Below are positions 10,257 to 19,818 of a stretch of 64,000 nt of DNA, one piece after another. Position numbers and translations under genes: made by a program. This stretch comes from Carpediemonas membranifera. Taxonomy: Eukaryota > Fornicata. Numbering within the stretch: the first letter of the stretch is position 1; each line of letters starts with the position of its first letter. The stretch spans positions 620,001 to 684,000 of the forward strand of contig JAHDYR010000069.1 of assembly GCA_019828565.1 (NCBI GenBank). The letters run 5' to 3'. The notes under the pieces are model-generated. The model had not been told where the DNA came from. It searched no databases and worked only from the letters and a program-made list of their open reading frames with translations.

Positions 10257-10749
10257 TCACTGGCCCTGGATTGTGCATACAATCCGCCTGGACCCACCCA
10301 TATCGCGGTATTCGCAGAGGTAGATGCCTTGCCACGTTCCCATCGCCAGTCTGCCGTCCGTGATCGGGATGGTCAGCTGGTTTCCAGTGAGCGTCGTTTT
10401 GATATGCGCGCTCATGTCGTCCTAAGTAATGGTGCTAGTATTAAGTACATACAGGGCCCTCGTAGGTGTGGGTGAAGTAGGGCGTGTCGTCGTCCACTGT
10501 CGTTTCAAACCAGGCGCGCATATCTGAACGCACAGAAGGATCGGCGTTCTCATTGAGCATATGTAAGTGTGCTGGAAGTAAGTAGACGTACGTAAGGCCA
10601 GCAGATGTGTGCTGGATGAATAAATGACACAATCCCACCTTGAACTTTCGTATTTCGGGAAGCTTCTGAACAATCTCATCAGAAACAAGATGGAAGCCGC
10701 GAGGACGAGACTTCAAGCTAATTGTCTTCTGAAACCATCCAGAAGCCAT
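10257..10749 (-). CDS. YjbQ/UPF0047 family protein, with a 31-nt intron
   Basis: The product matches the YjbQ/UPF0047 family in order: RPRGFHLVSDEIVQKLPEI, GLCHLFIQHTSAGLT, NENADPSVRSDM, PYFTHTYEGP, then after an intron DDMSAHIKTTLTGNQLTIPI, DGRLAMGTWQGIYLCEYRD. Bacterial members carry a weak thiamine-phosphate synthase activity; the role in eukaryotes is uncertain. The His of HTSA and the following Asn/Glu/Asp cluster line the conserved pocket. The intron is 10422-10452 (GTATGTACTTAATAC at its 5' end, TTACTTAG at its 3' end) and splits EGP|DDM in phase 0. Between HTSAGLT and NENADP there are about 11 extra residues that begin with GTACGT. This could be a second intron, but the frame stays open through it and no AG fits. 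Start chosen at ATG 10749. Confidence 0.8.
10422..10452 (-). other. Spliceosomal intron, 31 nt
   Basis: Minus-strand GTATGT...CTTAG with ACTAGCACC inside. Removal joins EGP to DDM exactly as in the family, which fixes both splice sites. Confidence 0.8.
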
Positions 10750-10984
10750 GTTCTTCACAAGTTAGCGAATGAACGAAATGACCATAATCTGCGGTGTCTC
10801 GCCAGTGCGCGCTATGACGCCGGCCCGCAGCAGGGTCACATCACCATCTACCACGCCGCACCCGACGCTCGCCCGGCTCGCATTCTCGGTCGGGCAACAG
10901 AGGCCAACACCCCAAGCAACAAAGGGCGACGCCATTCACATGCTACATAATCTCTATAATGTCAGTCATAACACACACTGCTCA

Positions 10985-11530
10985 CTAAATACTCACACGC
11001 CGTCCCAGAACTTGGGTTTGAGTCAGATCTTTGGTTGTCTCTATCCACCGGTCGAACGCTTTGCTGAGTACAGCCTCAATTATCTGCCCGCCATCCGTCA
11101 TCATCACCGGCATGCGACTGAATGAAGTCCAAGAACATTCGAGAAGCGCTTGCGGCCATGCCCAATTGGGAGGGGGTGATGTTCTCCATCTTTGACTGCT
11201 GCAGCTGCTCTAGAGCCTGGATCGGCACTATCTCGAGCCATATGCGGTCCACAGCCTCATGTTCGGATGAATTGTCCTGACATTCAGACGAAATGTGGCA
11301 GAGGGCTTGCCGTTTGTGATTCCCCCGAGATAGCACCGGTTCTGGTATGGGGGAAGATAAAAATGTATAGCAGCCCCGTATCTTTCGAGGAGAAGGTTTT
11401 CTACCGCTAAGAATATCAAAATGTGTTCTGCATGGCCTATAGCAGGAATATCAAGAGTGAAATGGGTTTCATCGGCAAGCACCAAGGCGGTAGTAACAAT
11501 TTGGTCTTGTACCAAGCATCCAAACGGGTG
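10985..11530 (-). CDS. Hikeshi/OPI10 family protein (Hsp70 nuclear import)
   Basis: Three frames together give the Hikeshi order. FGCLVQDQIVTTALVLADET and FTLDIPAIGHAEHILIFL near 11530-11440 match the family N-terminus. NGKPSATFRLN follows. Then comes DRIWLEIVPIQALEQLQQSK and a C-terminal helix SRMFLDFIQSHAG. Finally, in another frame, come MTDGRIIEAVLSKAFDRW and IETTKD. Hikeshi carries Hsp70 into the nucleus on heat stress. The first frame change could be a 26-nt GT-AG intron (GTCAGG to CATGAG after ATTTCGTCTGAAT). The second, near 11110, is a single-base shift with no fitting intron. No ATG precedes FGCL in frame (a stop lies about 36 nt upstream), so the first exon is unresolved. Identity is more certain than the gene model. 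Confidence 0.65.
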
Positions 11531-11603
11531 TTTGCGTGTTGCTGGATTTGTGGGGCTTTACATAATCCGCGTACCGCGTATCAGCGTACGCGGGCCCCAA
11601 CCG

Positions 11604-11623
11604 TGCGTACGCATGCGTACGCA
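11604..11623. promoter_or_regulatory. 20-bp perfect palindrome upstream of the Hikeshi gene
   Basis: TGCGTACGCATGCGTACGCA is its own reverse complement and sits about 75-95 nt upstream of the Hikeshi coding start. It lies in a tract with more GCGTAC/CGTACGC copies (11575-11625) and a GC-rich edge. It may be a dimeric transcription-factor site. The palindrome is directly seen; the function is inferred. Confidence 0.4.
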
Positions 11624-11709
11624 GAGGGCGGGCCGGGGGACCACTAATTTCTCATAAATTCCGCCCCCATGACCTAAAACTGCGGAGACGACAACAGTAC
11701 ATTTTAAGC

Positions 11710-11805
11710 CTACAGAGCATGTCTCTTGGCCTCGAACACCCTTTGTGCCGCCCTATCATACAGGAATCTCGGACGGTTCTGCTTCTTGCGCTTCTTGGGG
11801 GCCAT
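11710..11805 (-). CDS. Possible small basic protein (31 residues, perhaps spliced to longer)
   Basis: An ATG at 11805 opens a strongly basic peptide (MAPKKRKKQNRPRFLYDRAA) that ends in EAKRHAL and a TAG. A GT-AG interval (GTAGGC to CTCCGCAG, 34 nt) right at the stop could extend it to a stop near 11652. The composition resembles small ribosomal or nucleolar proteins, but I do not recognise it and it may be chance. Confidence 0.25.
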   Translation of the reverse strand: MAPKKRKKQNRPRFLYDRAAQRVFEAKRHAL

Positions 11806-11841
11806 GCGCAGTGTTGGGTGAAAAGAAAGGACACAAGCAGA

Positions 11842-12267
11842 CCCGAGGCTCCACACAGGCCGAAGCTCCTGGGATCAACGAGGGGATCCCCCCGCGTATC
11901 CCGGTAGCTCCAGGCTGGATGTCGAGCACTGAGGACGGCTGAGTGTAACCCACAGTAAACAGAGATAGCCTAAACGAACAGTAAGGAGAGACGCCCCACT
12001 CCTGGGATCAATGAGGGGTAGGCCCCATGTATCCCGGTAGTAGGGAGTCACTGCCAACTACATAGACAGAGTAAAGAAGGAAAGCATCAGAGGTGGCACT
12101 CAGAGCCGGGCTAAACAGAGGATCAGTGTCACAGAGAGACAGAGCAAACCCACAGAAGTGGTTGCACCGCCCAACATGAACCTAATGACAATGCAGAGAC
12201 TGGCTATGGGAGCACAGGGGGAGTATATCCCCGCCGCCTTTTTTAACGATACAGGGACTGAGTGAAG
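11842..12267 (+). mobile_element. LINE 3'-region remnant related to the LINE at the right end
   Basis: Contains two copies of a ~40-bp block of the form CTGGGATCAA[C/T]GAGGGG...TATCCCGGTAG, at 11870-11908 and 12002-12040. The reverse complement of the 3' region of the LINE at 59667-64000 has the same block (60450-60497), and the LINE fragment ending at 39502 has a diverged version. No ORF is supported here. It marks the start of the repeat-rich part of the window. Confidence 0.4.
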
Positions 12268-12525
12268 TGTTGTAAGGAAGAATCAATTGATTAGTCTCGA
12301 TTAGTCTCGAGCATTTTAAAGTTAACCCACCTTTCTCTTGTAGCTACGCCACAGTAATTACTGTCATGACTCTTGCTACATGGAAATTGAATCTCCCGCC
12401 GTTCTTGTCATCCCCGTCCGAAGAAGCTTGGCACGAGTTCCGCGACAACTACGTGTCATACGCATCCCGTGAAAAAGACCCGATCGCTGTCTACGATCTC
12501 ATCGCAACCCCCATCATCGAGCTAC
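12268..12525 (+). mobile_element. Ty3/gypsy-like fragment D: short LTR plus start of gag
   Basis: An 86-bp LTR-like segment (12268-12353) starts TGTTGTAAGG and ends TACGCCACA. It is followed at once by the palindrome GTAATTAC (12354-12361) and a gag-like ORF start at 12366 (MTLATWKLNLPPFL, then PSEEAWHEFRDNYVSYASRE). The element stops after about 160 nt of gag, where opposite-strand protease sequence of element B begins (about 12520-12535). No 3' LTR is seen. Confidence 0.55.
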
Positions 12526-12529
12526 CTAG

Positions 12530-12830
12530 AGCTAACTTCCATGTAACCTCCAACGGTGTGATACCTAGTGCTGGGAATGCTGCCTTAATTGTGACTGCTT
12601 GATCTGTCACGAGGGAGCGTCCGTCTCCTAGCGTGACCTTGATCTTTTCCTCGAGAGAGGTCTGCACTGCGTCCTTGGGTAGGGTACGTAGTGCCTTCGA
12701 ACTAATGAAGCTTCGGCTTGCACCAGTGTCTACAACGAACGAGTAATTTTTGCCTTTTACAGTAGCGGGGGTCGTCAGTGGACCCTTCCCGCCCTTCTCG
12801 TTAGTCGACGCGCTGTCGGCGTTGTTGTTC
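12530..12830 (-). pseudogene. Element B, retropepsin part (Ty3/gypsy)
   Basis: Reads FVVDTGASRSFISSKALRTL, the retropepsin active-site region with catalytic Asp in DTG, followed by LPKDAVQTSLEEKIKVTLGD. It is the continuation of the B gag at 16876-17655: removing element A together with one 4-bp target duplication (GTTC) joins the two in one frame. It is cut off after VTWKL at the junction with fragment D, so RT, RNase H and integrase of B are gone. Confidence 0.7.
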
Positions 12831-12920
12831 TGTTGGGCAATTTTAGTTATAACCATTTTTGCCCTTGATCGGGTTTCGAATAAACCTCACTTCGTCATTA
12901 GTTCTCTTTATTTGGCCACA
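12831..12920 (+). repeat. 5' LTR of element A (90 bp)
   Basis: Starts TGTTGGGC and ends GGCCACA; the matching copy is 16786-16875. It is very short for a retrotransposon LTR. Confidence 0.9.
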
Positions 12921-12938
12921 GTAAGCTTACTCACCGCC

Positions 12939-15900
12939 ATGGACTATCAAACGATTTCAGCCCCTTTTCTCAACGACATTCGTTCCGAAACGGCCTTCTG
13001 CAGCTTCAACGACAAGTTCGAGGCCTATTCCGCCCAAGTTCCCGACGACAGAGCACTATCTGTCCGTATGCTCATTTCCAGCCGTGTTTTACGCCTGATC
13101 CGCCTTCGCATTGACAACTTTGACGACCTTCCAGATGAAAACGTCCTGTCGGCGATCTACTCCGCCTTCTTCGCTCCCAAGAGCACTCAGGCCGTTCTGT
13201 CTAAGCTGGAAGCAACCGCCATGTCCTCCACGACGGCCAGCAACAGCGCTCTGCTCGCCTACCTCGACAGGTTCGACCGCGTCGAGGACCTCTGTTCCAC
13301 TTACCTCCCCGACGAGAAGACACTACGCCGCACTTTCATCCGCGGACTGTCCCCAGATTCACTGCGCCGCCGGGTCAAGGCCTCCGAACCTGAGACGCTC
13401 GCCGACGCCAAGCGTGCCGCCTTCCAAGAGGTCGAGACCTTGGCTGAGGCCAAGCGCACCATCGCCGAGTTCGGTCAGCCCGAGGTCCCGCGCCCTCAGG
13501 CCACACGTCCGCCTCCGAGCTTCCACCCCACTCGTCCTCACGCTACCGCAGCGCCTGCTCCCCACTTCCCATCCAACAAACCAGACAACCATAAGCCTGC
13601 CGGTACCCCTGCCAAGCCGCAGCCTGTCTGCCATGGATGCGGCCTCTCCGGCCACCTTAGGCCTGACTGCCCCAACAAGTCCAAGCCCGGCTTCTTCGCT
13701 ACGGGCCGCCGGACGACGCCCATCTCTCTGAAGATGGCAACAAGCGGACCAGTCATGCGCCTCAGCACCAACGTACGAGCCTTCGCGCCCGTCGGCTCCC
13801 CTGATCCCCAGAGCACCGACCGCGTCGACGCCCTGGTCGACACAGGCGCCTCCTCATCCTTCATCAGCCCAGTGCTGGCCAAGTCTCTGGGCCTGGTCAT
13901 GATCCCTGATGAGCTCAAGATAAGCACGGCCAATGGCATCGCCACGTCTGCCCATCGCACGCTCCTTGACATCAAGGTCAACAGGTCTCCCCACTCAGTC
14001 GGAGGTACTATCAGCGCCCACGTCCTCAACACCGGTGAGCCCCTCATCCTTGGGTTCGACGTGATCCAAACGTTCAACCTACTGGCTCCTCCCGCGACTG
14101 AGCCTCAGGACCTCGGCGAGGTTACACCCCTTGACGAAGATGGCCAGATCGAGCTCGATGAAAACGTCGCAGCCCTCGCTCGCGAGTTCGAAGACATCTT
14201 CGGTCCCATCCCTCGTGAGCCTGCCAAGGTTCAGCCTATGGAGATCGCCGTCACGGACGAAACTCCGACCCACGTTCCCCCTCGCCGGCTCTCCCCGGCC
14301 ATGACTGAGGTCATCGATCGAGAGGTCGAGGCCCTCCTTGAGGCTGGCATCATCCACCTATCGGAGTCGGCTTACTCCGCCCCTTGCTTCGTCGTGCCAA
14401 AGACGAACGGTGAACATAGGATGGTCGTAGACTACCGCCTCCTCAACTCAGTCAGCCGCGACTTCCGATTCCCCCTGCAGAACATTAAGTCCATCTTGTC
14501 TCGCCTGAATGGCAGCAAGTACTTCACCACGCTTGACCTGCGCAGTGGCTACCACCAGTTCCCCCTCGACGCAATAGCTGTTCCTAGGACTGCATTTGCC
14601 ACGCACAACGGCCTGTACGAGTTCGTTAGAGTCCCCTTCGGTCTCAAGAACGCGCCTTCCTACTTCCAGCGAGGCATGATGCGGATCTTAGCTCCACTCT
14701 TGGGCCGCGGGGTCGAGTGCTACCTTGATGATGTCATCGTACACGCGTCTACGATCGAGGGCCACAACTCCCTTCTGCATCAGGTCTTCGAACTCGTCCG
14801 CGCCCACAACTTACGCCTGAAGCTGAGCAAGTGCGTCTTCCTCCGCACCGAGCTCGAGTTCGTCGGCCACACGGTCTGCTCACAGGGCATCAGCATCTCC
14901 AGCTGGCGCAAGGGAAGCCCTCGGCTCAATGACCGTTCCGTCAAACCCCTCCGAGCTGCGAAGCTTCTGCGGTCTCGCGAACTATTACCGTGACCATGTC
15001 GCAGATTTCGCCCGTATCATGGCTCCCCTGTACGACCTCTGCGGCTCCAAGACCGTTTTCGAGTGGGGTGAGTCCGAACAGACTGCTTGGGACACCGTCA
15101 AGCGCGCTATCGTCCAGGCACCCCTCCTATCTTTCCCAGACTACTCGAAGCCCCTGGTGATCAAGACCGACGCTTCTTCGCTCGGCTGTGGCGCTCTCCT
15201 CGCGCAGCAAGATCCCGTCTCCGGCAAGGGAGGCACCTGTCGCCTTCGTCTCGCGCCGCTTCACGATGACTGAGTCAGCTTGGGCCACGATCGAGCAAGA
15301 AGCATATGGAATCTTCTTCGCCATCACCAAGTTCGATCCGTTCATCCGAGGCCAGTTCTTCGAGGTCCAGACCGATCATAAGAACTTGATCTACATGTCG
15401 CGCAGTGAGACCCCGAAGGTCGTGCGCTGGAGCCTCCGTCTCCAAGAGTATGTCTTCGTGATTCATCACATCCCCGGCCTCGACAACGCGGCCGCAGATG
15501 TCCTCTCTCGCTGTCTCAAGGCTGTCACTTCCCTGTCTGACCATCATGTGGACATTGAGTCCGTGCATGGTCCCGTCGCCGGCCATATGGGCGCGGTGAC
15601 CACCATGGAGCGCCTCAAGCTCCGCGGCATCGAATGGACCAACATGCTGGATGACATCAAGGGCTTTATTGCCTCATGCCCCATCTGTCAGAAGGTCCGC
15701 GAGACAGCCAAGAAGACGACTTCTACCCTGCGTCCTACGTTCTCCTCTGACCCGTTCGTGGCCGTCTCCATCGACACTATGGGTCCCTTCCCGGAGGATG
15801 ACTTTGGTAACAAGTTTATCATCGTCACGGTTGACAACTTCTCACGCTTTACAGAGCTAGTCGCTGTCCCTTCAACTTCCTCCGAGTCTGCCTGCCGCGC

Positions 15901-16823
15901 ATTCATCCAGTTCGCCGGCCACTACGGATTCCCTCAGACCGTCCGCACTGATGGCGGGAGATGCTCCCAGTTCACTGCCAAGCTCTTCAAGGAGATCTTG
16001 GCCTCCCTGCACGTGGCCCACACCGTCACGCTGCCCTACCACCACCGCGCGAACGGCCTAGTCGAGAGGGTCAACCGCGAGGTGAACCGTCATCTCGTCG
16101 CCTTGACCTCTGAACTCAGACTCTCCTCCAAGTGGTCTCTGTACCTGCCCATGGTCCAACGCCTTCTTAACGCTACCACCAACTCTAGCATTGGCATGTC
16201 ACCCGCTGCCCTCGTCTTCGGCACCGCCGTCAACCTCGACCGCAGCATCATCGACGTAGTGTCACAGGGAGAGGGAGAGCACCCAGACATCGTCCAAATC
16301 CAGGAGATCCTCGTTCAAGCAGCCCGCCTTAACCAGGATCAGACCTTCAACCCCGGCCCTTCAACCTCGGACGTCTTTGCCATCGGCGACCAGGTCTTAG
16401 TAACCTACCCGACGCGTCCCGACAGCAAGTTGACCCCCCAAGCTCATGGGCCCCTACACCATAACTTCCCGCTCGAACGACATTTACGAGGTTATCAATC
16501 CTGCGACTCGTCGCACCCAGACCTATCACGCCACACGCCTCCGCCGCTTCGTCTCCAATGGCCTCCTCACTGACATCGAGCTCGTCGCCATGGACGAGGA
16601 CTCCTACCTTGTACAAGAGATCCTGGCCCACCGTGGCGGCCCCAACAAGACCTCCTTCGAGTTTCTCATCCGCTGGGATGGCTATGGTGCCGAGGACGAC
16701 CAATGGCTTCCCTACCTCGAGGTCAGGGACCTCGAGGCTCTCGACTATTATCTCGAGTGTCACCCACTCTTCCAAGAGAGAGAAGTGTTGGGCAATTTTA
16801 GTTATAACCATTTTTGCCCTTGA
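12939..16823 (+). pseudogene. Element A gag-pol with integrase chromodomain, three frameshifts
   Basis: ATG at 12939 (MDYQTISAPFLND). Gag ends with a CCHC knuckle (CHGCGLSGHLRPDC). Retropepsin LVDTGASSSF and reverse transcriptase follow (TTLDLRSGYHQF, PFGLKNAPSYF, ECYLDDVIV). A frameshift near 14905 moves to 14929-15273 (RNase H start, KTDASSLGCGALLA), and another near 15225 moves to 15188-16573 (RNase H end, HHCC zinc region ending CPICQK, integrase VSIDTMGPF, RTDGG, ANGLVERVNRE giving D, D and E). A third near 16440 moves to 16446-16823, which ends in a chromodomain (YLVQEILAHRGG, FLIRWDGYGAEDDQWLPY). The last ORF reads into the 3' LTR. The chromodomain places it in the chromovirus branch of Ty3/gypsy elements. 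It is non-functional as written. Confidence 0.9.
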
Positions 16824-16875
16824 TCGGGTTTCGAATAAACCTCACTTCGTCATTAGTTCTCTTTATTTGGCCACA
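16786..16875 (+). repeat. 3' LTR of element A (90 bp)
   Basis: Same sequence as the 5' LTR. The element A coding frame runs about 13 codons into it. Confidence 0.9.
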
Positions 16876-17655
16876 GTTCTCGCTGTAGCGGGGGTGCTTA
16901 TCGCATCTGAAGTCCATGTGGGGACCGCCACAGAAACGACAGGGGCGCGACGGCTTCTTGGGTCCGTCGGCCAGCGGGCGCTTGGCCGCGTCCGGGCGGT
17001 ACTGGGCCTTCCTGGCCTGGGCCGGGGCCTTGGATCCGCCGGCCGGGGTTTGCGAGAGGGGTTGATCATGGTCATACGCCCTAGCAGCCCTAAGAGCCAC
17101 CGCTACGGTGTCCTCGAAGGTCTTGACGTTGTGGAGAGCAAGCAAGGTCTGTGCCTTCTTGCGGAATGCTGTCGGGTTCAGGGACTCCCTGAAGAGCCGT
17201 GCAGCCAGCTTATCAAAGCTTGCGAGCAGTTCGTCGGCATTGGGGTTGTCGTCGATGGGGTCCAAGAACCCTTCTGGGTCTGGCATCTTGGAGTAGAGCT
17301 CGATGCGCTTGCGGAATGCTGCCGCTTGTAGTCTCGTGCCAGCTTCGAAGTTGCGTGCGGTGCTCGGCACCATGGCGAAACGAAGGTCTTGGAGCTCTTC
17401 GACGAGTGCTAAGATGGAGTGGGGAAGGAGCCGCTGGCGACACCATTCGGTGAAGTTCTTGAGAGTGTAGTTCTTGTCGGATGTGTCTATGCCTTCGGCC
17501 TTGAGTTCGAGGGCAAATGACTCCTCAATGAGGACAGACAGTGGGATGCTTGGGTTTTGTATAGTAAAAATCGTTGCTCGGCGCTCAAACTCCTCAAGAG
17601 TCTCTAGTGTTAGATTTGAAGGAGAAAGCTCAGGAATTTGAACAGTTAACGACAT
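16876..17655 (-). pseudogene. Element B gag (Ty3/gypsy), cut by element A
   Basis: ATG at 17655 (MSLTVQIPELSPSNLTLETL). A ~260-residue capsid-like helical protein ends in a zinc knuckle (CRFCGGPHMDFRC). It resembles the gag of element C in layout (both start MSLT and share EFERRATIF/DFKAKATIF), so B and C are relatives. It breaks at the element A insertion and resumes in the protease at 12530-12830. Confidence 0.75.
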
Positions 17656-17676
17656 CAGCACAGCTAATACTAGTAT

Positions 17677-17747
17677 TGTCGGTTGAAATCATTTACAGTA
17701 AACCGCAGCGCGGTAAAAGTGGTCAAAACTGGAGCAGTTTATAGACC
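17677..17747 (-). repeat. Element B 5' LTR, larger piece
   Basis: On the minus strand the LTR of B would start TGTCACCGGTC at 38016-38006 and continue from 17747 to 17677 (ending CAACCGACA), about 78 bp in all. Element C has inserted inside it with duplication of GACC. The palindrome ATACTAGTAT follows the LTR end, before the gag. Confidence 0.6.
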
Positions 17748-17810
17748 TGTCACGGTAGTTTAGACCATTTTTACCTTTAGACGGTTTACCTATAAACAGT
17801 TCGCTTCACA
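17748..17810 (+). repeat. 5' LTR of element C (63 bp)
   Basis: Contains CCTATAAACAG, a possible promoter core. The copy at 37943-38005 looks identical. Confidence 0.9.
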
Positions 17811-17831
17811 GTATTAATACTAGTCATTGCG

Positions 17832-18761
17832 ATGTCCCTGACGTTTGAAACTCCGTCAATCGATACCGAAACAGCTACCTTTGAGTCCCTCCAAGACTTC
17901 AAGGCCAAAGCCACAATATTCCTCGACACTCACAAGAAACTCCCCTTAAGCATCCTCCTTTCCCCGTCAACGCGTTTAGAGCTACAAGCGGATGACCATG
18001 ACCCCGCTACCATCAAGTTGGACGCGTTCATCGCCTGGGTGGAGCAGCGCCTTATGCCTGATGACGTCCTACAACTGACGAAGGACCTAGCCGCCCTAAA
18101 GGCCCCTACAGCAACCCCGGGCCCTCACGCGCTCCTCAGCATCACCCGCCAACACGCCGCCACCGTGCGTACCCGCCTCCAACTCTTCGATAAGCTGGCA
18201 GACGATGACGACCTACTCCAAGATCTACCTGAGGACAGTACTCCCGGCGACAACTTCTCTCACTACGCGGGGAAGTGCTTCGTAAAGGGCCTAGGGCCCT
18301 CGGTCTTGCAAAAACAGACCCGAGCCCTAGCGGCTATCACTGGCGCGACCTCGTTCGAAGACGTTGTCAAGTGTGCCGTGAAGGCAGCCAAGCGCCTCGA
18401 TAAGCGGGGGTTCACCCCCCTGGGCCATGTCCAGCCTACAGACCGCCCTCAAGCCCATACGGGCAAGAGAAAGAACTGGCAGCGCCAGGGCGGTCAGCCC
18501 AGTCACCCCCACAAGGGGCCGGCTCAACAGCCTCCCCAGGGTCCTAAGGGCCCAGATCCCATCAAGAATAGGCTCGGGATCCCCTTCTGCCCCATCTGCG
18601 AGAATTACGGGCACAAGTCCTTCCGCTGCCCCCAGCATCCAAAGCATCGGCTGGAGGAGAGGAAGGCCGAGGCTAACCTCGCAGCTATCGCTGAAGGCCC
18701 TATGACTACGTCCGCCGTATTAAAGGAAAATCAATATCGGTTCATTGACCGGAGCCTCTAG
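17832..18761 (+). CDS. Element C Gag
   Basis: ATG at 17832 (MSLTFETPSIDTETATFESL). A 309-residue frame: helical capsid-like region, a basic Pro/Gln/Gly-rich stretch from about residue 195, and a CCHC knuckle (CPICENYGHKSFRC) near residue 256. It ends RFID then RSL, exactly where the protease active site should begin. Gag packages element RNA into particles. The stop arises from a two-base loss at the DTG codons rather than a normal gag end. Confidence 0.85.
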   Translation: MSLTFETPSIDTETATFESLQDFKAKATIFLDTHKKLPLSILLSPSTRLELQADDHDPATIKLDAFIAWVEQRLMPDDVLQLTKDLAALKAPTATPGPHALLSITRQHAATVRTRLQLFDKLADDDDLLQDLPEDSTPGDNFSHYAGKCFVKGLGPSVLQKQTRALAAITGATSFEDVVKCAVKAAKRLDKRGFTPLGHVQPTDRPQAHTGKRKNWQRQGGQPSHPHKGPAQQPPQGPKGPDPIKNRLGIPFCPICENYGHKSFRCPQHPKHRLEERKAEANLAAIAEGPMTTSAVLKENQYRFIDRSL

Positions 18762-19308
18762 AAGCTTTATGAGCAAGGCGGCGTTGCGTAAACTGCCAAA
18801 AGAGGCAGTCAGCGTGTCAATAGGGGAACGCATCAGGGTAACCCTGGGCGATAAAAGCACTGTCACAACAGACCAAGTGGCTGAAATGGAGATAATTCTT
18901 CCTAATATTGGGGCTGCGCCCATTAGGGTCAAGTGGCGGTACTACGTGCTGCCTGGGGAAGCTTTCAAGGTACTCCTTGGATGCGACGTCCTCAGAGCCT
19001 TAGGGCTGATTGGGGACGAGACCCTAAACTTCAACTTGGGGAAGATTATGTCGGACCCGAACGAAGATGAGTGGCTCCCCTTTGCACACCGATACTTGGA
19101 TTCAGAAGCCAACGTGTGTGACACCCAGGAAGTCTTGGGTGTAAAGGTCCCCGAATCTAAAATTCGGGACCAAATCATATCTATGATTCTTGAGGCCGAA
19201 GAGGTCTTTGACGAAACCCTGCCTAGTGAAGGGTCTCGCCTGGACAAAATGTCTATAGAGCTCATAGATCGTGAGGAGCTCGTCCAGCTGCGGCCTAGAA
19301 GCCTCCAT
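18745..19308 (+). pseudogene. Element C retropepsin and linker, interrupted by T
   Basis: Frame reads TGASRSFMSKAALRKLPKEA, then a flap-like region and LLGCDVLRALG, typical of Ty3/gypsy proteases. The catalytic Asp (GAC) belongs to the gag frame; two bases appear lost between GAC and the TG of DTG. The frame ends at RPRSLH, where transposon T starts after CATG. The pol frame resumes at 35499 with DETTNELVNDEL. Removing T plus one CATG copy gives an uninterrupted frame. Confidence 0.8.
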
Positions 19309-19309
19309 G

Positions 19310-19365
19310 CTGCGTTTTCCGGTACTCTAACCGGGACTTAAAGTCCCAGAATCAAGTCCCGGAAT
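19310..19365 (+). repeat. Left terminal inverted repeat of T
   Basis: Pairs with 35439-35494. The TIR itself contains the palindromic unit CCGGGACTTAAAGTCCC and a partial second AAGTCCCGGAAT. Confidence 0.88.
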
Positions 19366-19818
19366 CCTTGATTGATTTTGATCGATGTCGTCGGATCATC
19401 CCCAAAGTGGGTGACAGTCTTCTACTAGCCTAGTTCTACCTCTGGAAACATTATTAGCGCATGTCGATGTCACAAAAAATATTTATGATCGTTTTCCGTA
19501 TCGTCAGTGCAGGATAAGGTCGCATGACTTGGCCAAAGTCGCTCTTCAGAACTCGATCGTCTGACACATACAAACGCTAAAAGTGGTTGGCAAAGATGCA
19601 TTAGACCTTGTATATGACGTGTATAGACAAAATTTCGGGTGTTGCACTGTCACCTCTGAGGGGTATCCTCTCAAAAAGTGTTGAAACTCCTACTGTAACA
19701 TCCCCTTGCTGTCCTAGCAACGGAATAGTACTTTATTTACTTCAACTTTATCCCATTCGATAAAGAAAAGTCAAATTGTGTGAGCAATCTTCAACCTTAA
19801 AGTGCACATACAGGCATC
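19366..19818. other. Subterminal non-coding region of T
   Basis: AT-rich, no ORF of note. It separates the left TIR from the first cargo gene. Confidence 0.5.

Larger units (their letters stand above)
12831..16875 (+). mobile_element. Ty3/gypsy chromovirus A, complete with LTRs, 4,045 bp
   Basis: Identical-looking 90-bp LTRs (12831-12920 and 16786-16875; TGTTGGGCAA...TTGGCCACA) are flanked by a 4-bp target duplication GTTC (12827-12830, 16876-16879). The palindrome GTAAGCTTAC (12921-12930) follows the 5' LTR in place of an evident tRNA primer site. The purine run AGAGAGAGAAG precedes the 3' LTR. It is inserted in element B between the gag zinc knuckle and the protease. The internal frame is broken three times. 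Confidence 0.92.

Noticed and set aside
9685-10475. Open frames of 140-195 codons on both strands
   Set aside because: No motif, mutual overlap, and one of them is antisense to the well-supported YjbQ exons.
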